From an uncultured Sphingomonas sp. (GTDB lineage Bacteria > Pseudomonadota > Alphaproteobacteria > Sphingomonadales > Sphingomonadaceae): a DNA stretch of 38,200 nucleotides. Both the position numbers and the translations under genes were made by a program. The notes under the pieces were generated by a model. That model ran no database searches, had not been told where the DNA came from, and worked only from the letters and a program-made list of their open reading frames with translations. Numbering within the stretch: position 1 is the stretch's first letter; the number at the start of each line of letters is the position of its first letter. Below, one piece after another: positions 8,091-19,656 of the stretch. The stretch spans positions 1 through 38,200 of the forward strand of contig CAJYSA010000119.1 in the NCBI GenBank assembly GCA_913777325.1, in the 5' to 3' direction.

Positions 8091-8173
8091 GTAGTTCTCG
8101 TCCCGTCGCCCGATCGTTGGCGCCGCCGATACGCGCGCTTGACGAAGAACCCGTTAACTACGCCCCGGCGCGA

Positions 8174-8911
8174 TCAGGTCACGAGGCCGAGTATCCAGCC
8201 GCTGTCCGCCGCCGCCACGCGCTGTTGCCGCGCCGACATCGCGCGCAACCGCGCCGGCTCGCGCAGCACTACGCGCTGCCGCTCGCGCGATATCAGCCCG
8301 CTGTTCACCATCTGCCGGAACACGCGGTTCACGTGCACCGCGGTCAGCCCCAGGTGGTCGCCGATCTGTTCCTGCGTCAGCGGCAGGTCGAACGTCCCCG
8401 CCGTCCCACCATACACCGCCCGCGACCGCTCCTCCATCTCGAGCAGCAATGCAGCGACGCGCGCGATCGCGGCGGTGCGCCCGACGGCGGCCAGGCGGTC
8501 CATCAACGCCACCCGCTCGCGCTGGACGCTCAGGAACATCGCGGCGGCGAAGCGCGGCGATGCCGCGAACGCCGCGCCGAACGCGGCGAGCGGCACGCGA
8601 CTGACCGTCACCGCGGTCAGCGCGGTCAATGTGTCGGCGGCCTGCGCCAGGCACATGCTCGGCGTGCCCAGCATATCGCCGGGCAGGTGGAACTTCACGA
8701 TCTGCCGCTCCCCGCCCGGCAGCAGCACTGATGAGGCCACCCACCCGCTCAGCAACAGATAGATGTGGCGCGGCGGCTCGCCCTCGCGACGCAGCACCGC
8801 GTGGCGCGGCAGATCGACCGGCGCCTCGCCGAGCGCGCGAACCGCTTCAGTGTCGGCATCGGTCAGCGGGATGAATTCTTCGAAACGATGGAGTGGCAGA
8901 CGATCAAGCAC
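8174..8911 (-). CDS. Crp/Fnr family transcriptional regulator
   Basis: A 245-aa regulator with an N-terminal cyclic-nucleotide-binding-fold sensor (about 10-125; RHIYLLLSGWVASSVLLPGGERQ and FHLPGDMLG), a dimerisation helix (about 125-162) and a C-terminal winged helix with the HTH at 179-201 (LTQEQIGDHLGLTAVHVNRV). The cysteine cluster of FNR is absent, so it is not an iron-sulfur oxygen sensor; the effector is unknown. In the recognition helix the FNR residues E, S, R correspond to V, N, R, so DNA specificity may differ. Start is GTG 8911 with a weak ribosome binding site. It is divergent from the amidohydrolase gene and lies 83 nt upstream of the three-domain enzyme gene on the same strand, so either could be a target. 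Confidence 0.92.
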   Translation of the reverse strand: MLDRLPLHRFEEFIPLTDADTEAVRALGEAPVDLPRHAVLRREGEPPRHIYLLLSGWVASSVLLPGGERQIVKFHLPGDMLGTPSMCLAQAADTLTALTAVTVSRVPLAAFGAAFAASPRFAAAMFLSVQRERVALMDRLAAVGRTAAIARVAALLLEMEERSRAVYGGTAGTFDLPLTQEQIGDHLGLTAVHVNRVFRQMVNSGLISRERQRVVLREPARLRAMSARQQRVAAADSGWILGLVT

Positions 8912-8967
8912 GCAATGTTCCCGATGATGCGAATCAGTACCTTAGCCGCCGATCCCGCGAACAAACG

Positions 8968-8981
8968 CTGATCGAAATCAT
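8968..8981. promoter_or_regulatory. FNR/FixK-like inverted repeat between divergent genes
   Basis: CTGAT-CGAA-ATCAT matches the FNR/FixK consensus TTGAT-N4-ATCAA at 8 of 10 defined positions. It lies 57 bp upstream of the Crp/Fnr gene and about 107 bp upstream of the amidohydrolase start, a suitable place for autoregulation. The regulator's recognition helix is not canonical, which weakens the link. Confidence 0.4.
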
Positions 8982-9087
8982 GCATAAGACCACTTTCCAT
9001 CCTCATCGCCGAAATCGCGATTTCGCGCGTGACGCGTGCGTTCGATCACGGCACGATGGCCTGAGAAGACAGGGGAAAAACATCATC

Positions 9088-12472
<3,385 letters not shown>

Positions 12473-12495
<23 letters not shown>

Positions 12496-12769
12496 TGCCG
12501 CACCGCCGGCGGCCTTTCTCCACGCGCTGGAGACATGGCCGCCGGGCTATTCCGAGGGCGTGTACGACGGGCGCCGCTGGGGCGTGACGCTCGACGAAAG
12601 CGCCGATCGACGCCGCGTGTGGCTCTATGGAGAGGAATTGGACGGCACCGGGCGGGTGAGCTTCAATCTCTACCGCCTGCGCAGCGCCCGCGTGGCATTG
12701 CGTCCGTGCGAAATGCCGGCGGCGACGGTGGTCGCCTTCGTGCTGGGCTACCACGCCGAATCGCGTTGA
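12473..12769 (+). CDS. Small conserved-looking unknown protein (98 aa)
   Basis: Function not recognised. It starts at ATG 12473 inside the 3' end of the amidohydrolase gene (23-nt overlap in another frame), which suggests translational coupling. The protein is soluble-looking with no signal peptide or membrane helix. It has several aromatic and glycine-rich stretches (WPPGYSEGVYDGRRWGV; VWLYGEELDGTGRVSFNLYRL) and a C-terminal CEMPAATVVAFVLGY. The regular protein-like composition and the operon position support a real gene. Its stop is 34 nt before the tRNA-Gly gene. Confidence 0.75.
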
Positions 12770-12803
12770 CGCCGCTCCGCCCCCATGGCAACGGGAACGC
12801 CAC

Positions 12804-12877
12804 GCGGGTGTAGCTCAATGGTAGAGCAGAAGCTTCCCAAGCTTACGACGAGGGTTCGATTCCCTTCACCCGCTCCA
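12804..12877 (+). tRNA. tRNA-Gly (anticodon CCC)
   Basis: 74 nt including an encoded CCA. The acceptor stem GCGGGTG pairs with CACCCGC. The D arm is GCTC-AATGGTA-GAGC, the anticodon loop TTCCCAA gives CCC, and the T arm is GAGGG-TTCGATT-CCCTT. It closely resembles E. coli glyU. Position 27-43 at the top of the anticodon stem is G-A rather than a Watson-Crick pair, which is tolerable. Confidence 0.97.
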
Positions 12878-13018
12878 CTCTCCCACATTGGCGCTGCTGA
12901 TATCGCTTCTCCCTCACATACGGGGTGAAGCCAATCGCTCTTGCGCCATGGCCATCTCCGCCGCGCGTCCCTGCCGCAGACCAATGTCATACCTCTGACA
13001 CGAAAGCTGCTTGACAGC

Positions 13019-13046
13019 TTGGTAAAGCACGTGCGACCAATAATAC
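13019..13046 (+). promoter_or_regulatory. Candidate promoter and operator of the first TonB receptor gene
   Basis: Within the 401-nt gene-free interval 12878-13278, TTGGTA (13019-13024) and TAATAC (13041-13046) are 16 nt apart and resemble a -35/-10 pair. Overlapping them are the short inverted repeat AAGCTG-N5-CAGCTT (13004-13020) and the sequence GACCAA-TA-ATACCA (13035-13048), whose half-sites recur upstream of the GH2/esterase pair. These could be operator sequences. The rest of the interval holds the leader hairpin at 13067-13090, a small inverted repeat at 13160-13174 and no gene. Confidence 0.35.
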
Positions 13047-13066
13047 CATAAGATTACAAAGTAGCC

Positions 13067-13090
13067 GCGCATGAAGACCAATTCATGCGC
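13067..13090 (+). promoter_or_regulatory. Perfect 9-bp inverted repeat in the TonB receptor leader
   Basis: GCGCATGAA and TTCATGCGC flank the 6-nt loop GACCAA. It lies just downstream of the candidate promoter and about 190 nt before the start codon at 13279. It could be a stem-loop in the leader mRNA or a dyad operator. No U-tract follows, so it is not an intrinsic terminator. Confidence 0.45.
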
Positions 13091-13278
13091 AGGCGATTAC
13101 CGATGACGCGGTTGCGGTTGCTGCCGCGCGGACGGGTGAGCTTTGTCGCACAGGGCGTTCCGGCATCTTGCCGGCACGGCGGCGCTGCCACCCGAACATG
13201 GTCGCCCGGGAAGCGACACGGAACCAGCGTGCGCCGATCGGGCGCGCGGCGGGGATATGTGAGGGAGGGAACATAACA

Positions 13279-16044
13279 ATGACATCGATGCGTGAGTCCG
13301 CGCGCGGCACGCCGCCGCGCTGGTTGCAGACGACCACCTGCTCCGCCGCCATGCTGGCCGCGCTGCTGGCCGCCGCCCCCGCCTGGGCCCAGACCGATCC
13401 CGCCAATCCGGCGCAGCCGTTGCCGACCGTGGACGCCGCGCCACAGGCCGAGGCGCCCGCGGTCGACGATGGCAGCGGCGACGTCGTCGTCACCGGCTAT
13501 CGCCAGAGCATCGCCTCCGCGCTCGCCGCCAAGCGCAACGACATCCGCATCACCGACGGAATCTCCGCCGAGGACATCGGCAAGTTCCCCGCCCAGAACA
13601 TCACCGAGGCGATCCAGCGCATCGCCGGCGTCCAGATGTCGAACATCAACGGGCGCGGCTCGACGATCAGCATCCGTGGCCTCGGTCCGCAATATGCGCG
13701 CACGACGATCAACGGGCAGACCTTCGCCAGCGCCGACTTCAAGGACGGCTTCCGCTACGACATCATCCAGACCGATCTGGCCAGCGCGATCCAGGTCGTG
13801 AAGTCGCCGGTCGCCGACATGGATGCCGGCGGACTGTCGGGCACGGTCAACATCGATACCGTCAAGCCGCTGGCCTATAAGGGGCCGAACTTCGTCGCGG
13901 GCGTGAAGGGTTATTATTCCGACTATCGCGGCGGCGTGACGCCGAAGATCAACGGGGCCTATATCAAGAGCTTCGCCGACGACACGATCGGGATCATGCT
14001 CGATCTCGGCTATCAGAAGCTGAAGGATCGCGGCGACTACCTGTTCATCAAGAACTGGTATCAGCCGGGCGCGGTGGCGGGTGCCGGCGACGTCCAGGTG
14101 CCGGGCAATCTGCGCTATCGCCGCATCGACCGCGATACCGAGCAGCTGATGGGCAGCGGCGCGATCCAGTGGAAGCCGACCAGCAATTTCGAGGCGCTGC
14201 TCCAGGCCGAATATTCGCGCGACCACACCACCTACGACACGCGCCAGATGGTGTTCGGTCGCTGGGCGGCGTCGGCGGTGACGGTCAACAGCAAGGCGAA
14301 CGGCGTCGCCAACAACATTTCGATCAGCAACTTCAACGTCGACAACAACGACCAGCCCGAGCTGCGCAAGCTCCAGACGCAGGCCTATACCGGCACGATC
14401 AACTGGAGCCCGGGCGACACCTTCCACGTCCACGCGGTCGGCCATTACACGCAGGGCGATGCGAAGCTCTACGAATGGGCGACGATCGACGAGGTGCGCT
14501 TCCGCAATGGCGGCACGCTCGACATCTCGAACCCGCAGAACGTGAAGTGGGACACCGCGAGCCTCGTCGACGGCTCGATCTACAACACGGGCAACCGCAC
14601 GTGGTTCGCGTTCGTCGACGGCGCGACGCACATCCAGTCGGCGCGTGACCGCGCGGCGCAGGTCGATCTGACGAAGGATATCGACGCCGCCGGCATCAAG
14701 TCGTTCGTGTTCGGCGCCAAGTTCCACCACGAAAGCTTCCAGACGCTCGCCTATCGCCACGATCGCGACGGCGACATGGACAATCTGGGTGCCTATCCCG
14801 AATATGGGTCGATCCCGGATCTGGGCTCGACCGGCGTGCTGGTGAAGAACTTCCTCGGCAACGACATGTCGATCCCGCACCAGTTCCTGTCGGTGAATGC
14901 GCCGCTGTGGCAGTCGATCCTGCGCGACAAGGGGATCAACGTTCCCGACACGCCTGACTACCCCAACACCTACCGCGTCGATCGCTACATCCCGGCCGTC
15001 TACGGCATGATGAACGTCGACGGGATGCTGTTCGGCAAGTCGGTGCGCGGCAACATCGGCGCGCGGTACGAGCATACGAAGCAGGACGTGACCGTCAGCG
15101 TGACCGACGGCACCGACAGCAGCGCGAAGCTGATCGGCACCACCCACGTCAAGCAGGATTACGGCAACTTCCTGCCCAGCGCGAGCCTGGCGCTCGACCT
15201 GACGTCGCGCTTCGTCGCGCGTTTGGCGGTGGCCAAGGTGCTGGTGCGCCCGCTGCTCAACAACCAGACGCAGATGGCCGACACCATCTTCCGCGACACC
15301 AGCAGCCTGCGCCCGAGCGTGTCGGTATCGCAGGGTGAATCACGGCTGCGTCCGCTGACCGCCAATCAGGCCGATCTCAGCTTCGAATTCTACCACGGCA
15401 ACGGCAATTCGATCACGCTGGCGGGCTTCTACAAGGCGATCAAGAACGGCACGTTCACGCAATTCTACTGCCCGTCGTCCTATGACGGCGTGACGCTGAA
15501 CGGCGTGGTCAGCGATTGCCAGTCGGCGGACGGGCGCACCGACTACAGCTTCAGCCGCAAGCTGAACGACAATAACGTCATCCATGTGAAGGGTATCGAG
15601 CTCGGCGCGTCGCAGAATTTCGACATGCTGCTGCCGGTGAAGGGCTTCGGCGTGGTCGGCAACGTCACCGTGGTGGATACCGATGCCAAGGCGCTGGGCA
15701 CCGGCTTCAACCTGCGCGACCTGTCGAAGCTGACGTGGAACCTGACGCCGTATTGGGAGAACCAGATGTTCAGCGCGCGGCTGTCGGTGAACCACCGCAG
15801 CTCGTACGTTCAGGACGCGTCGACCAGCTTCTTCGTCAACGGCGGGCTGATCCACACCGTCCGTCCGCGCACGCAGATGGACGTGGCGCTGGGCTTCACG
15901 CCCTCGCCCGCGCTCAGCTTCACCGCGGGCATCATCAACCTGAACGACACGCACGAGGACGCGTACCAGACCACGTCGGACACGTTCCAGATGACCAGCC
16001 GCACCGGCCGGACCTTCTACCTGTCCGCCTCGACGCGCTTCTGA
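13279..16044 (+). CDS. TonB-dependent receptor (Xanthomonas/Caulobacter carbohydrate type)
   Basis: A 921-aa outer-membrane transporter. Start ATG 13279 follows the GAGGGAGGGA ribosome binding site; the signal peptide ends near AWA-QTD (residue 37). A TonB-box-like DVVVTG is at 68-73, then the plug domain (EDIGKFPAQNITEAIQRIAGVQM; INGRGSTISIRGLGPQYARTTINGQ; VVKSPVADMDAGGLSGTVNI), then a long beta-barrel ending in FYLSASTRF with terminal Phe, as needed for barrel assembly. The pattern fits the TonB-Xanth-Caul group, often devoted to oligosaccharide uptake. It lies 66 nt upstream of the GH89 gene on the same strand, so it probably imports a glycan carrying alpha-linked N-acetylglucosamine; the ligand is inferred from this neighbour. 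Confidence 0.95.
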   Translation: MTSMRESARGTPPRWLQTTTCSAAMLAALLAAAPAWAQTDPANPAQPLPTVDAAPQAEAPAVDDGSGDVVVTGYRQSIASALAAKRNDIRITDGISAEDIGKFPAQNITEAIQRIAGVQMSNINGRGSTISIRGLGPQYARTTINGQTFASADFKDGFRYDIIQTDLASAIQVVKSPVADMDAGGLSGTVNIDTVKPLAYKGPNFVAGVKGYYSDYRGGVTPKINGAYIKSFADDTIGIMLDLGYQKLKDRGDYLFIKNWYQPGAVAGAGDVQVPGNLRYRRIDRDTEQLMGSGAIQWKPTSNFEALLQAEYSRDHTTYDTRQMVFGRWAASAVTVNSKANGVANNISISNFNVDNNDQPELRKLQTQAYTGTINWSPGDTFHVHAVGHYTQGDAKLYEWATIDEVRFRNGGTLDISNPQNVKWDTASLVDGSIYNTGNRTWFAFVDGATHIQSARDRAAQVDLTKDIDAAGIKSFVFGAKFHHESFQTLAYRHDRDGDMDNLGAYPEYGSIPDLGSTGVLVKNFLGNDMSIPHQFLSVNAPLWQSILRDKGINVPDTPDYPNTYRVDRYIPAVYGMMNVDGMLFGKSVRGNIGARYEHTKQDVTVSVTDGTDSSAKLIGTTHVKQDYGNFLPSASLALDLTSRFVARLAVAKVLVRPLLNNQTQMADTIFRDTSSLRPSVSVSQGESRLRPLTANQADLSFEFYHGNGNSITLAGFYKAIKNGTFTQFYCPSSYDGVTLNGVVSDCQSADGRTDYSFSRKLNDNNVIHVKGIELGASQNFDMLLPVKGFGVVGNVTVVDTDAKALGTGFNLRDLSKLTWNLTPYWENQMFSARLSVNHRSSYVQDASTSFFVNGGLIHTVRPRTQMDVALGFTPSPALSFTAGIINLNDTHEDAYQTTSDTFQMTSRTGRTFYLSASTRF

Positions 16045-16110
16045 CCCGATGAAGGGGAACGTGCCCCGCCCCCTTCCCTTTCCCGGCGATCACGACGAAG
16101 GATCCACGCC

Positions 16111-18375
16111 ATGATGACGTTGCGAACCCCCGTCCTGATCGCCGGCCTTTTTCTATCCACCACCGCCGCCGCGCAGACCGCCGACGACGCGCGCGCCGCG
16201 CTCGCCCGGCTCGGCGTCCCCGCCGCGAAGGTTGCCGTCACCCTCACCCCCGCCTCCGACGCGCGCTATCGCGTGCGTGTCGCGCGCGACCGGGTCAGCG
16301 TCACCGCCTCCTCGCCCGTCGCCGCCGTGCGCGGCGTCACGCAGGCGTTGGGCCGGCAGGGCCGCTTCCATGCGTCGTGGGAGGGCAGCCGCGTCGGCGC
16401 GCTGACCGGCCTCGCCCCCGGCGACACCGGCTGGATCGCCTCGCCGTTCGGCTATCGCGCCTATCTCAACACCTGCACCTACGGCTATACCACGCCGTAT
16501 TGGGGCTGGCCGCGCTGGGAACGCGAGCTCGACCTGATGGCCGCGCACGGCGTCGACATGCCGCTGGCGATGGAGGGGCAGGAATATATCTGGCGCGCGC
16601 TGTGGCGCGAACAGGGGCTGAGCGAGGCGCAGGTCGGCCAGCTCTTCGCCGGCGCGCCGTTCCTGCCGTGGGAGCGGATGGGCAATATGGCGGGCTATCG
16701 CGCGCCGCTGTCGTCCAGCTGGATCGAGAAGAAGCGGGCCCTGCAAAAGCGCATCCTCGCGCGGATGCGCGCGCTGGGGATGACGCCGATCCTCCCCGCC
16801 TTCGCAGGCTATGTGCCGGAGGCGTTCGCCAAGGCGCACCCGGAGGCGCGCATCTACCGGATGCGGCAATGGGAAGGCTTCCCCGGCACCTACTGGCTCG
16901 ATCCGTCCGACCCGCTGTTCGCCAAGCTCGCCGCGCGCTTCATCAAGCTCTACACCGCCGAATATGGCGCGGGCCGCTACTATCTCGCCGACGCGTTCAA
17001 CGAGATGGTGCCGCCGATCGCCGACGACGGCAGCGACACCGCCAACGCCGCTTATGGTGACAGCACCGCCAACACCGCCGCGACGCGCGCCGCCGCGCTG
17101 CCGAAGGAGGTGCGTGACGCGCGCCTCGCCGCCTATGGCAAGCGGCTGTACGCCTCGATCGCCGATGCGCAGCCGGGCGCGACCTGGGTGATGCAGGGCT
17201 GGCTGTTCGGCGCCGACAAGGATTTCTGGACCCGCGACGCGATCGCCGCCTTCCTGCGCGACGTGCCCGATAAGCGGATGCTGATCCTCGACATCGGCAA
17301 CGATCGCTATCCCGGCATCTGGAAGCAGACCAACGGCTTCGACGGCAAGGACTGGATCTACGGCTACGTCCACAATTACGGCGGCAGCAACCCGCTGTAC
17401 GGCGCGCCGGACTTCTACCGCACCGACATCGCCGCGCTGCTCGCCGATCCGGCGCGTGGGCAGGTGCGCGGCTTCGGGATGTTCCCCGAAGGATTGCACA
17501 ACAACAGCCTCGTCTACGATTACGCCTTCGACGCCGCCTGGCCGGGCGGCGACATGGCGCTCGCCCCATGGCTGCGGCGCTATACGCAGTCGCGTTATGG
17601 CCGCACCGACCCCGCACTGGTCGCCGCGTGGCAGGACGTGATCGCGGGCGTGTACGATACCCGCTACTGGACGCCGCGCTGGTGGAACCAGCGTGCGGGC
17701 GCCTATCTGTTCTTCAAGCGCCCGGCGGGCGACGCGCCGACCTTCCCCGCCGAACCCGGTGACCGCGCGAAGGCGATCGCGGGGATCGACGCGCTGCTCG
17801 CGCTCGCGCCGCGGCATCGCGACAGCGCCTTGTTCCGCTACGATCTGGTCGATCTGGTCCGGCACGCGGCCAGCCTGTCGCTCGACGATCACGTCAAGGC
17901 GGCGGTCGCGGCGTACCAGAAGGGCGATGTCGCGTCCGGCGACCGCGAGACCGCGCGCGTGAAGCGGATCGCCCTCGCGATCGACGGGCTGATCGGCGGA
18001 CAGCAGGAAACGCTCGCAAGCTGGATCGCCGATGCGCGCGGCTATGCCGACACCCCCGCCGAGGCGCGTCGCTTCGAACAGGATGCCAAGGCGCAGGTCA
18101 CGATCTGGGGCGGCGCGGGGCACCTCGGCGATTATGCGTCGAAGGCGTGGGCCGGGCTGTACGCCGATTACTACCTGCCGCGCTGGACGATGTACCTCGC
18201 CGACGCGCGCGCCGCCGCGCTCGCCAGGCGCCCGCTCGACGATGCCGCCTTCACGAAGAAATTGCGCGCGTGGGAGGATGCGTGGGTCGCCGATGCGCGC
18301 GTCTATCGCGCCACCGCGCCGCGCGACGCGATCGGTGACGCACGCGCATTGATGACGGAGATCGCTCGCCCATGA
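16111..18375 (+). CDS. Alpha-N-acetylglucosaminidase, GH89 (NAGLU family)
   Basis: A 754-aa secreted enzyme expected to release terminal alpha-linked GlcNAc. The signal peptide ends near TTAAA-Q (residue 21); ribosome binding site AAGGA is 8 nt before ATG 16111. An N-terminal alpha/beta domain (about 25-105) precedes the barrel. Landmark segments match human NAGLU: YLNTCTYGYTTPYWGWPRWERELDLMA is laid out as in the family, ADAFNEMVPP carries E298 (human E316) and FGMFPEGLHNNS carries E460 (human E446), the two catalytic glutamates. The C-terminal all-helical domain follows from about 520. It overlaps the downstream nagX-like gene by 4 nt (ATGA), so the two are translationally coupled. In mammals the homologue degrades heparan sulfate; the bacterial substrate may be any alpha-GlcNAc-capped glycan. 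Confidence 0.95.
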   Translation: MMTLRTPVLIAGLFLSTTAAAQTADDARAALARLGVPAAKVAVTLTPASDARYRVRVARDRVSVTASSPVAAVRGVTQALGRQGRFHASWEGSRVGALTGLAPGDTGWIASPFGYRAYLNTCTYGYTTPYWGWPRWERELDLMAAHGVDMPLAMEGQEYIWRALWREQGLSEAQVGQLFAGAPFLPWERMGNMAGYRAPLSSSWIEKKRALQKRILARMRALGMTPILPAFAGYVPEAFAKAHPEARIYRMRQWEGFPGTYWLDPSDPLFAKLAARFIKLYTAEYGAGRYYLADAFNEMVPPIADDGSDTANAAYGDSTANTAATRAAALPKEVRDARLAAYGKRLYASIADAQPGATWVMQGWLFGADKDFWTRDAIAAFLRDVPDKRMLILDIGNDRYPGIWKQTNGFDGKDWIYGYVHNYGGSNPLYGAPDFYRTDIAALLADPARGQVRGFGMFPEGLHNNSLVYDYAFDAAWPGGDMALAPWLRRYTQSRYGRTDPALVAAWQDVIAGVYDTRYWTPRWWNQRAGAYLFFKRPAGDAPTFPAEPGDRAKAIAGIDALLALAPRHRDSALFRYDLVDLVRHAASLSLDDHVKAAVAAYQKGDVASGDRETARVKRIALAIDGLIGGQQETLASWIADARGYADTPAEARRFEQDAKAQVTIWGGAGHLGDYASKAWAGLYADYYLPRWTMYLADARAAALARRPLDDAAFTKKLRAWEDAWVADARVYRATAPRDAIGDARALMTEIARP

Positions 18376-19499
18376 CCAGTGTCGCCGGCAAGCCGGAACG
18401 CTTCGCCTCGCTCGACATGTTTCGCGGTGCGACGATCTTCCTGATGATCGTCGTGAACACCGCCGGCGCGGGCACGCCGTTCACGCAACTGGTCCACGCG
18501 CCCTGGATCGGCTTCACGCTCGCCGACCTCGTCTACCCGTCGTTCCTGTTCGCGGTCGGCAATGCGATGAGCTTCGCGCTGACCCGTCCGATGCCCGACG
18601 GCGTGTTCCTGCGCCGTCTGTTCAAGCGTGCCGCGCTGATCTTCCTGCTCGGCTTCCTGATGTACTGGTTTCCATTCGTCACGCACGATGCCGACGGCGG
18701 CTGGTCGGTGAAGCCGTTCGCGGAGACGCGCGTCACCGGCGTGCTGCAACGGATCGCGCTCTGCTATCTGCTCGCCGGGTTGCTCGCCCGCTATCTGTCG
18801 CCGAAATGGCTGCTGGTCGCCGCCGTGGCGCTGCTCGGCGGCTATTGGGCGGTCCTCGTCGGGTTCAGCCCGCCGGGCGAAGCGTTCGGGCGCTATCGCA
18901 ACGCCGGCACCCTCCTCGATCTGTGGCTGATCGGTCCGAACCACCTCTATCACAAGGATCACGGCTTCGATCCCGAGGGGCTGCTCGGCACGCTGCCCGC
19001 CACCGTCAACGTCATCGCGGGCTATTTGGCCGGGCTGGCAATCCAGCGTTGGGGCAAGCACGCCGCCACCGTCGCGCGGATGATGGCGATCGGCGCCGCG
19101 CTGATCCTGGCCGCGTTGCTGCTCGCACCGGTGTTTCCGATCGCCAAGAAATTGTGGACCGGCTCGTTCGTGCTGCTGACGGTCGGGCTGGACATGATCC
19201 TGCTCGGCGCGGTGATTTGGCTGGTCGAGATCAGGGGCGCACGCGTCGGCCGCGCTTTCCTCCAGATGCTCGGTCGCAATCCGCTGGCGATCTATCTCTT
19301 CTCCGAGCTGCTGGTCGTGGTGCTGCAACTGATCCACGTCCGCCGCGGTGTCGGCCTGTACGACTGGATCGGCGAGACATGGTTCCAGGCGCTCGCCCCC
19401 GGCCCGGTCGGCTCGTTGTTATGTGCTTTGGCCTATACGCTGGTGTGTTGCGCGTTCGGATGGATGCTGGACCGGCGCGGGATCATCCTGAAGGTGTGA
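18372..19499 (+). CDS. nagX: NagX-like transmembrane acyltransferase (HGSNAT/DUF5009 family)
   Basis: A 375-aa multi-pass inner-membrane protein of the COG4299/DUF5009 family, which contains bacterial NagX and human heparan-alpha-glucosaminide N-acetyltransferase. The N-terminus has the family signature SLDMFRGATIFLMIVVN, then LVHAPWIGFTLADLVYPSFLF. H42 in this segment aligns with the active-site histidine of human HGSNAT in HASWNGLTVADLVFP. About ten hydrophobic helices follow, with a conserved WLIGPNHLYHKD-like loop and GRNPLAIYLFSELL near the end. The human enzyme carries acetyl from cytosolic acetyl-CoA across the membrane to terminal glucosamine. Here the ATG overlaps the GH89 stop, GGAG is 11 nt upstream, and the products could act consecutively in the periplasm. 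The acetyltransferase activity is inferred. Confidence 0.88.
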   Translation: MTSVAGKPERFASLDMFRGATIFLMIVVNTAGAGTPFTQLVHAPWIGFTLADLVYPSFLFAVGNAMSFALTRPMPDGVFLRRLFKRAALIFLLGFLMYWFPFVTHDADGGWSVKPFAETRVTGVLQRIALCYLLAGLLARYLSPKWLLVAAVALLGGYWAVLVGFSPPGEAFGRYRNAGTLLDLWLIGPNHLYHKDHGFDPEGLLGTLPATVNVIAGYLAGLAIQRWGKHAATVARMMAIGAALILAALLLAPVFPIAKKLWTGSFVLLTVGLDMILLGAVIWLVEIRGARVGRAFLQMLGRNPLAIYLFSELLVVVLQLIHVRRGVGLYDWIGETWFQALAPGPVGSLLCALAYTLVCCAFGWMLDRRGIILKV

Positions 19500-19533
19500 G
19501 CCACCCGCCCACCGCAGCAAGCCACGCCTACAC

Positions 19534-19610
19534 CGTCATTGCGAGCGTAGCGAAGCAATCCAGGGCGTCCTGATCCGGCCCTGGATTGCTTCGCTACGCT
19601 CGCAATGACG
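19534..19610. repeat. 77-bp palindromic repeat (copy 2, perfect arms)
   Basis: Perfect 30-nt inverted arms (19534-19563, 19581-19610) around a 17-nt spacer GGCGTCCTGATCCGGCC, which differs from the copy 1 spacer at only a few positions. It lies between the convergent nagX-like and GH2 genes, where a symmetric hairpin could serve as a bidirectional terminator. The arms carry GCGTAGCG where copy 1 has GCGAAGCG, with the change present in both arms, so pairing is preserved. Confidence 0.9.
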
Positions 19611-19656
19611 GACGCGTCGAAAGCGACCGCTACACGTCTCCGGCGCCAGCAGCCCC

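Noticed and set aside
5223-8762. 1179-codon open frame on the plus strand opposite the three-domain enzyme
   Set aside because: The translation is arginine/histidine-rich antisense shadow with no family features, while the minus-strand frame carries all the catalytic motifs.
8893-9087. Earlier in-frame start at 8893 for the amidohydrolase
   Set aside because: That extension overlaps the start of the divergent regulator gene and would bury the signal peptide; GTG 9088 has a ribosome binding site.
13011-13016. TTGACA as the -35 of the first TonB receptor promoter
   Set aside because: No acceptable -10 lies at 16-18 nt; the pair TTGGTA/TAATAC a few bases downstream fits better, though still weakly.
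16052-16075. AAGGGG...CCCCTT inverted repeat between the first TonB receptor and the GH89 gene as a terminator
   Set aside because: The stem is only 6 bp, the loop is long and no T-run follows; the 66-nt gap fits an operon with read-through.
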